Source of the DNA: Prevotella sp. UBA5379
GTDB lineage: Bacteria; Bacteroidota; Bacteroidia; Bacteroidales; Bacteroidaceae
NCBI GenBank assembly: GCA_002409785.1
Contig: DHOX01000084.1
Location: forward strand, 3,734-14,811
DNA length: 11,078 bases
Direction of reading: 5' to 3'
Shown here piece by piece: positions 7,055 through 11,078 of the stretch. The position numbers and the translations under genes were made by a program. Under the pieces are notes generated by a model. The model saw nothing but the letters and a program-made list of their open reading frames with translations. It was not told the DNA's origin and did not search any database. Position 1 is the first letter of the stretch. Each line of letters begins with the position of its first letter.

Positions 7055-8179
7055 ATGAATAATAAAGAAGACAATGTCAGACATTTTCTGGATCTCATAC
7101 AACGATCCCGAAGGGGTAAGTTCAAACTCTACATCGGTATGATTGCCGGCGTAGGCAAGACCTATCGTATGCTCCAGGACGCACATGATATACAGAACAG
7201 CGGCATTGATGTCCAGATCGGATACGTGGAGACCCATGGCAGGCAGGATACGGAAAGATTACTGAAAGGACTGCCCGTAATTCCAAGGAAAAGGATCTTT
7301 TATAAAGGTAAGGAGATAGAGGAAATGGATGTTGACTCCATCCTCCTGATACATCCCGAACTCGTTATCGTGGATGAGCTCGCACATAGTAATGTGAGCG
7401 GCAGCCGTAACGCCAAACGGTGGCAGGATGTAGAAGAACTCCTCGATGCCGGGATCAATGTTCTGTCGGCCGTGAACATTCAGCATATCGAAAGCCTGAA
7501 AGAGGAAATCAGGAAGATCACCGGTATCGATGTTCAGGAACGGATACCAGACAAGGTCATTCAGGAAGCAGATGAAGTGGTAAACATTGACCTTACCTCT
7601 GACGAACTCATCAGCCGTCTGAAAGCGGGGAAAATATATACTATGAATAAAGTCCAGACGGCTCTGGATCACTTCTTCAGGGCTGATCATATCCTGCGCC
7701 TTAGAGAGCTCGCACTGAAGGAGGTGGCATTAAGCGTGGAGAACCAGGTGGCTAACGTGTCACCGGAGACCTACGGGATAAAAGGTGACAAAATATTGGC
7801 CTGCATCAGCAGCAACAGAGGAACACCAAGGCATATCATCCGAAAGGCATACCGCCTGGCACGGCATTACAACTCCTCCTTCGTCGCGTTATATGTGCAG
7901 ACCCGGAAGGAAACTCCTGAGAAGATAGATCTTGCTTCCCAAAGACATCTGATCCATCACTTTGAACTCGTGGAAGAACTTGGCGGAAAGGTCGAGAAAG
8001 TCGTATCCAACAATATAACCGATGCGATCATCCAGATCTGCAGGAAATATGATATTACCAACGTATGTATGGGACAACCCTCTTTCAAAATACCCAATTC
8101 TTTTTGGAATATTATAAAATATCGTAAATTCCTGCACTATTTGTCTCTGAATAGAATTGATTTGGTTATTATTGCATAA
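7055..8179 (+). CDS. kdpD: Truncated KdpD: sensor (KdpD plus USP domains) without the kinase part
   Basis: 374 residues matching only the N-terminal cytoplasmic part of KdpD; E. coli KdpD is about 890 residues and continues into four transmembrane helices, a GAF domain and a histidine kinase. The KdpD domain (about 18-225) has Walker A GVGKT (32-36), Walker B LVIVDELAHSN (103-113), KRWQDVEELLDAGI (121-134), NIQHIESL (141-148) and the HFFR...LRELAL segment (206-221). A universal stress protein domain follows (about 244-374), with an FVALY stretch at 276-280. There is no H-box or ATPase domain, so calling it a histidine kinase would be wrong. It is a complete gene with a normal stop, 15 nt before a separate kinase gene. 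It probably signals through that kinase. USP domains of some Firmicutes KdpD proteins bind cyclic di-AMP; whether this one does cannot be read from the sequence. Confidence 0.93.
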   Translation: MNNKEDNVRHFLDLIQRSRRGKFKLYIGMIAGVGKTYRMLQDAHDIQNSGIDVQIGYVETHGRQDTERLLKGLPVIPRKRIFYKGKEIEEMDVDSILLIHPELVIVDELAHSNVSGSRNAKRWQDVEELLDAGINVLSAVNIQHIESLKEEIRKITGIDVQERIPDKVIQEADEVVNIDLTSDELISRLKAGKIYTMNKVQTALDHFFRADHILRLRELALKEVALSVENQVANVSPETYGIKGDKILACISSNRGTPRHIIRKAYRLARHYNSSFVALYVQTRKETPEKIDLASQRHLIHHFELVEELGGKVEKVVSNNITDAIIQICRKYDITNVCMGQPSFKIPNSFWNIIKYRKFLHYLSLNRIDLVIIA

Positions 8180-8194
8180 TTTAAAACGAATCTT

Positions 8195-9655
8195 ATGAAT
8201 ATAAAGACAAAACTGACCTTATCTATTGGCACCCTGGTAGCAATGATCATATTGCTGGTTTCCCTTTCTGTGGTCTACCTGCAGATACTTACCGCTACAG
8301 AACCCAACAGCCCTAATGCCGGAATAGGCCTTGACCGGGCATTGCTCTGGGTACTGGTGATCGGTGGAATCTGTATTTGCATAGGACTGTTCCTGCTCTT
8401 CAAAGTGCCTAATTCCATCAATGCACCTGTCAAGCAACTCATCAATGCCATCCAGCAAATTGCCAACAAGAACTATGATGTCAAACTGGATCTCCAGGGC
8501 AGCCACGAACTGCATGAGGCATCGGTCAATTTCAATATCATGGCCAAACGCCTTTCAGAATATTATCACAGCACCCTCACTGACCTGATGGCATCCAAGC
8601 GTTATCTTGAAACAGTGATCAACTCCATGAAAGAACCCATTATCGGCCTCGACAATAACATGAAGATACTTTTCATCAATGACGAGGCCTTGAAGACACT
8701 CAACCTGAACGGTAATGCCCTGATCGGCCAGTCAGCAGAAGACTTAGCCATAAGCAATGACTTGCTGAGGAAACTTGTACGTGGCATCGTCGAGGAAAAC
8801 AGTAATGCCCAATCAACCAAGAAGTCACCGTTAAGCATCTATACCAACGACAAGGAAAGTTATTTCAAAGTAGAATACCTGCATATTGAACTCCCCCAGG
8901 ACAAGGATAAAAACCTCCGCATGGGCTATGTCATTCTCTTGCAGAACGTGACGGAATATCAGGAGCTCAATGCCGCCAAGACCACCTTCATCTCTACGAT
9001 CTCACATGAACTGAAAACTCCTATCTCTGCCATCATGATGAGTCTCCAACTGCTCGAGGATGAACGAATAGGCAAACTCTCCGGCGAGCAGAAAGAACTT
9101 GCAGGAAGCATCAAGGACAATAGTGAACGATTACTGAAGATTACAGGGGAACTATTAAATATCACTAAGGTAGAAAGTGGCAAACTGCAACTGAAGCCAA
9201 AAATTACCAAACCGATAGAGTTGATCGATTATGCGATAAAAGCCAACAGAGTACAGGCTGAAAAATTCGGAATCCAGATAGAAGTAGAATATCCTGACGA
9301 GGGGAAAATAGGAAAGTTGTTTGTAGATAGTGAGAAAATAGCATGGGTACTGACAAATCTGGTCAGCAATGCCATCCACTATTCTTATGAAAACGGCCGC
9401 GTCATCATCGGAGCACGGCCAACAAATAACCGGCATATCGAACTCTATGTCAGAGACTTTGGAAAGGGAATAGACAAAAGGTACCATGAGAGCATCTTCG
9501 ACCATTACTTCCGTGTTCCCGGGACAAAAGTGCAAGGCAGCGGGCTCGGATTAGCCATATCACGTGATTTTGTCGAAGCACATGGAGGAACCATTCATGT
9601 GGAAAGCGAGATCGGCAAGGGCAGTTGTTTCATCATCTCCCTGGCAATGGCATAG
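8195..9655 (+). CDS. Membrane sensor histidine kinase (HAMP-PAS-HisKA-HATPase), partner of the truncated KdpD
   Basis: A 486-residue inner-membrane histidine kinase. Two transmembrane helices (about 8-32 and 49-70) flank a short periplasmic loop of about 16 residues, too small for a periplasmic sensor fold. A HAMP linker (about 71-123) follows, then a PAS domain (about 133-255). The HisKA domain has the H-box FISTISHELKTP with phospho-acceptor H271. The HATPase domain has N-box NLVSNAIHYS (388-397), G1 DFGKG (421-425), F-box IFDHYFR (434-440) and G2 GSGLGL (448-453). All catalytic boxes are intact. The architecture differs from the kinase half of classical KdpD. It lies 15 nt after the KdpD-like sensor and is last in the operon. 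It most likely phosphorylates the sigma-54 regulator encoded at the start of the window; this pairing is inferred from context. Confidence 0.95.
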   Translation: MNIKTKLTLSIGTLVAMIILLVSLSVVYLQILTATEPNSPNAGIGLDRALLWVLVIGGICICIGLFLLFKVPNSINAPVKQLINAIQQIANKNYDVKLDLQGSHELHEASVNFNIMAKRLSEYYHSTLTDLMASKRYLETVINSMKEPIIGLDNNMKILFINDEALKTLNLNGNALIGQSAEDLAISNDLLRKLVRGIVEENSNAQSTKKSPLSIYTNDKESYFKVEYLHIELPQDKDKNLRMGYVILLQNVTEYQELNAAKTTFISTISHELKTPISAIMMSLQLLEDERIGKLSGEQKELAGSIKDNSERLLKITGELLNITKVESGKLQLKPKITKPIELIDYAIKANRVQAEKFGIQIEVEYPDEGKIGKLFVDSEKIAWVLTNLVSNAIHYSYENGRVIIGARPTNNRHIELYVRDFGKGIDKRYHESIFDHYFRVPGTKVQGSGLGLAISRDFVEAHGGTIHVESEIGKGSCFIISLAMA

Positions 9656-9703
9656 GCACATCACATAAATTTATTGGCTGTCAATCAACCTGCATCTCGG
9701 TAA

Positions 9704-9720
9704 CTGGCATGGATTTTGCT
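9704..9720 (+). promoter_or_regulatory. Second sigma-54 (-24/-12) promoter, before the flavin reductase gene
   Basis: CTGGCATGGATTTTGCT matches the sigma-54 consensus YTGGCACGrNNNTTGCW at all specified positions but one (T for C in the -24 box). GG at 9706-9707 and GC at 9718-9719 have the required spacing. The predicted start is about 9731, which leaves a 27-nt leader to the ATG at 9758, very like the 30-nt leader at the kdp promoter. It lies in the 102-bp gap after the histidine kinase gene. Its position also shows that translation cannot begin at the upstream TTG (9716) that falls within the -12 element. Confidence 0.78.
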
Positions 9721-9757
9721 CCTTCTTTTCCTTAACTATTCCATATTACTGTTTATT

Positions 9758-10303
9758 ATGACTAAAAAAGAAATTAATGTATTGGACTATGCCGGCTATA
9801 TTCTGAAGGGGGTAAATAAGGGCGTATTGCTCACCACCAAGGCTGATGGCCGCGTCAACACCATGACAATCAGTTGGGGAACACTGGGTATCGAGTGGCA
9901 GAAATTCATCTTCACGACCTTCGTCCGCAAAGGCCGCTTCACACGTGAACAACTTGACAAGAATCCCGAATTCGTGATCAGTATTCCATACGGCGAGTAT
10001 GACAAGAAGATCCTGGGATTCTGCGGCACACATTCAGGAAGAGACGTTGACAAGATCAAGGCCATGAACCTGACGCTGGAAGAAGGTGACAAAGTGTCGG
10101 TCCCCGCCATCAAGGAACTACGACTGACACTGGAATGCAAGGTGGTCTACCATCAGTTACAGGATCTGAACGCACTGAACAACCAGGAATGGCGCCAGTC
10201 CTTTTATCCGGCAGATAAACCCGGGACATTTTCCGGTTCAAACCAGGATGCTCACATTGCCTACTCTGGTGAGATCGTAAAGGCTTACATCATCGAGGGA
10301 TAG
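9758..10303 (+). CDS. Flavin reductase family protein (FMN-binding split barrel)
   Basis: A 181-residue soluble protein of the flavin-reductase-like, FMN-binding split-barrel family. Features typical of the family are TTKADGRVNTMTISWGTLGI (26-45), the ISIPYGEYDKK region (75-84), CGTHSGRDVDKIKA (89-102), and the C-terminal HIAYSGEIVKAYI (166-178). Such proteins bind FMN and either reduce free flavin with NAD(P)H or handle electrons for a partner; the substrate cannot be deduced. The ATG at 9758 is chosen because the longer frame back to a TTG at 9716 would add an unlikely hydrophobic leader and overlap the sigma-54 promoter. It is 102 nt downstream of the kdp histidine kinase gene on the same strand and appears to have its own sigma-54 promoter, so it may be co-regulated with kdp. 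A functional link to K+ stress is unproven. Confidence 0.88.
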   Translation: MTKKEINVLDYAGYILKGVNKGVLLTTKADGRVNTMTISWGTLGIEWQKFIFTTFVRKGRFTREQLDKNPEFVISIPYGEYDKKILGFCGTHSGRDVDKIKAMNLTLEEGDKVSVPAIKELRLTLECKVVYHQLQDLNALNNQEWRQSFYPADKPGTFSGSNQDAHIAYSGEIVKAYIIEG

Positions 10304-10417
10304 ACTTTTGCTGAGGATCAGGCTTCTATGTATCACATACAGAGGGAGCCTTAAGATGCCTAAAGCAGTATGCCAAGTTAACAAGAACCTGTGGAAATAC
10401 GAACAGACAGCCAAGAA
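10304..10417. other. Gap between the flavin reductase gene and the minus-strand frames
   Basis: No gene was found here. The interval contains the imperfect hairpin (10320-10351) and the left arm of the long inverted repeat (10388-10404). No T-run terminator, tRNA or promoter-like pair was recognised. The genes on either side are convergent, so transcription from both sides should end in or near this stretch. Confidence 0.5.
10320..10351. terminator. Imperfect hairpin after the flavin reductase gene, possible terminator
   Basis: AGGCTTCTATGTAT and ATACAGAGGGAGCCT (10320-10351) pair into a long stem with one bulge, one mismatch and a CAC loop, starting 16 nt after the stop codon. There is no run of T after it on either strand, so it is not a classical intrinsic terminator. 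It could slow or end transcription with a factor, protect the 3' end of the mRNA, or be an unrelated palindrome. Confidence 0.35.
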
Positions 10418-10460
10418 TCAATGCTTTTGGATTTCTTTCTTTTTGTCCGTATTCCACAGG
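10388..10460. repeat. Long imperfect inverted repeat between convergent genes
   Basis: CCTGTGGAAATACGAAC (10388-10404) and GTCCGTATTCCACAGG (10445-10460) are inverted copies that differ by one extra base and one mismatch. Inside them AAGAATC (10413-10419) and GATTTCTT (10430-10437) can also pair with one bulge, so the whole 73-bp segment can fold into a long interrupted hairpin. It lies between the flavin reductase gene (plus strand) and minus-strand genes, and its right arm overlaps the 3' part of a small minus-strand frame. It may be a bidirectional transcription barrier, a small mobile-element remnant or a recombination site. No target duplications or known element ends were recognised. 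Confidence 0.5.
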
Positions 10461-10555
10461 AATTTTGCATATTTCAACCCATAAGCATCATAAAGGTTCC
10501 GCATCTTTACAGAACGTGTCCGGAAATCCTCAAAGTCCTTGGCTTCCGGCTGCAT
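10418..10555 (-). CDS. Unidentified 45-codon frame or gene remnant downstream of the nucleotidyltransferase gene
   Basis: On the minus strand an ATG at 10555 opens a 45-residue frame that begins 13 nt after the stop of the AbiEii-like gene and ends in TGA at 10418. The predicted peptide (starts MQPEAKDFEDFRTR; middle NLYDAYGLKYAKFLWNTDK) has a protein-like mix of charged and aromatic residues and no long low-complexity tract. A TGA lies directly before the ATG. An AAGGA lies upstream, though it is spaced better for an out-of-frame ATG two codons earlier. It could be a real small gene, or the tail of a decayed gene such as a mobile-element protein. I do not recognise the family. A competing 61-codon plus-strand frame over the same bases looks less protein-like. 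Confidence 0.3.
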   Translation of the reverse strand: MQPEAKDFEDFRTRSVKMRNLYDAYGLKYAKFLWNTDKKKEIQKH

Positions 10556-10568
10556 TCATTGATAGTCC

Positions 10569-11078
10569 TTATATGAACTTTACCAAATCTGCAAGTTGAA
10601 GAAAATAAGCATTTGACCAAATATCAAGATCTTTTGGATTCTTAATAAATGGCAACACATCCTTTTTCACCTTCTTGACATCAGTTGACGCCAATCTCTC
10701 CTCTAAAAGGGACTTGAAATCCTCCTGGCTTATATCTTTCCCATTAAACTGGCGTATTCTTTCGTGCAGGTATGTCCAATCCAATGATACATTATGGCGC
10801 ACATACCATTCAAAGTCATACCAGTCCCTTCCTTTTACCCTATTCTTCCAAGTTCTGAATACAAGCGCATGCATCTTTCCGGCGAAAAGATCCGGAAGAG
10901 TAAAGCATCTGGTCATAAAGGATATAGGCTGAAGCAATAGTTTCTGTTCTGTATTAAATTTCAAAGGAGGCTGAGTATCCACTTCTATCTTGATGCGAAC
11001 AGATTTCTCCGTTCTGAATTTTACATCATACACCTCTGTATTGTCCTTTAGAAATGCCGACTCTACTTTTCCAAAGTT
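10569..11078 (-). CDS. AbiEii/AbiGii-type nucleotidyltransferase toxin, partial (N-terminus outside the window)
   Basis: C-terminal 169 residues of a minus-strand gene that is open to the window edge. A GTG at 11033 is not the true start, because the frame continues in register for 15 more codons (NFGKVESAFLKDNTE) to 11078. The block IKIEVDTQPP, followed by DLFAGKMHALVFRTWKNRVK and then GRDWYDFEWYV, is characteristic of the nucleotidyltransferase family that includes the AbiEii toxin of type IV toxin-antitoxin and phage-abortive systems. Such toxins transfer nucleotides to RNA targets and are neutralised by a cognate antitoxin, usually encoded just upstream; that gene, and the N-terminal catalytic G-S motif, would lie beyond 11078. 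The stop is TAA at 10571-10569. It appears unrelated to the kdp genes and suggests the start of an accessory region. Confidence 0.85.
   Translation of the reverse strand, partial: NFGKVESAFLKDNTEVYDVKFRTEKSVRIKIEVDTQPPLKFNTEQKLLLQPISFMTRCFTLPDLFAGKMHALVFRTWKNRVKGRDWYDFEWYVRHNVSLDWTYLHERIRQFNGKDISQEDFKSLLEERLASTDVKKVKKDVLPFIKNPKDLDIWSNAYFLQLADLVKFI

Noticed and set aside
8226..8242. Sigma-54-like match inside the histidine kinase gene (TTGGCACCCTGGTAGCA).
   Set aside because: It has correct GG-GC spacing but three mismatches to the consensus. It lies inside the coding region just after the start codon, with no gene start downstream for it to serve.
9716..9757. Upstream extension of the flavin reductase frame from a TTG codon.
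   Set aside because: It would add a hydrophobic 14-residue leader foreign to this soluble family, and its start codon lies within the -12 element of a near-consensus sigma-54 promoter.
10391..10576. 61-codon plus-strand frame starting at GTG near the right end.
   Set aside because: It overlaps the inverted repeat and the minus-strand frames, starts at GTG without a ribosome binding context, and shows no recognisable family features.
1..11078. CRISPR arrays, tRNA or rRNA genes, and complete insertion sequences.
   Set aside because: No direct-repeat arrays, cloverleaf-like segments, rRNA-like sequence or transposase genes were seen on either strand.

Overview
The window (about 11 kb, roughly 45-47% GC by eye) looks like a chromosomal segment from a gut-type member of the Bacteroidales (Bacteroides, Phocaeicola or Parabacteroides). 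The reasons are A-rich leaders with almost no Shine-Dalgarno sequences, a TAnnTTTG-like -7 box, a Gcw_chp-like outer-membrane protein, and regulator types common in Bacteroidota. The species cannot be fixed from the sequence alone.

Layout: 1-250 holds no confident gene; it is the leader and probable promoter of the first gene. An NtrC-type, sigma-54-dependent response regulator occupies 251-1591 and ends in a strong intrinsic terminator (1598-1628). A near-consensus sigma-54 (-24/-12) promoter follows at 1694-1710. It faces a tightly spaced operon (1751-9655) that encodes a 32-aa membrane peptide, KdpF, KdpA, KdpB, KdpC, a secreted beta-barrel-like protein, a truncated KdpD (KdpD plus USP domains only) and a separate membrane histidine kinase. 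A second near-consensus sigma-54 promoter (9704-9720) precedes a flavin-reductase-family gene (9758-10303). The right end (10304-11078) holds hairpins, an unidentified 45-codon frame on the minus strand, and the 3' part of an AbiEii/AbiGii-type nucleotidyltransferase gene on the minus strand that runs off the window.

How the genes work together: KdpFABC is the high-affinity ATP-driven K+ pump. The classical control pair is a single large KdpD kinase and the winged-helix regulator KdpE. Here the KdpD sensing domains are a stand-alone soluble protein, kinase activity sits in a separate HAMP-PAS histidine kinase, and the nearby regulator is a sigma-54 activator with a GAFTGA loop. The sigma-54 promoter directly upstream of the pump genes fits that activator. 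The inferred circuit is KdpD-N/USP plus histidine kinase, acting on the sigma-54 activator, acting on the kdp promoter and perhaps on the flavin reductase promoter. This rewired Kdp circuit, with an outer-membrane protein and a second small membrane peptide in the same operon, is the most interesting content of the window.
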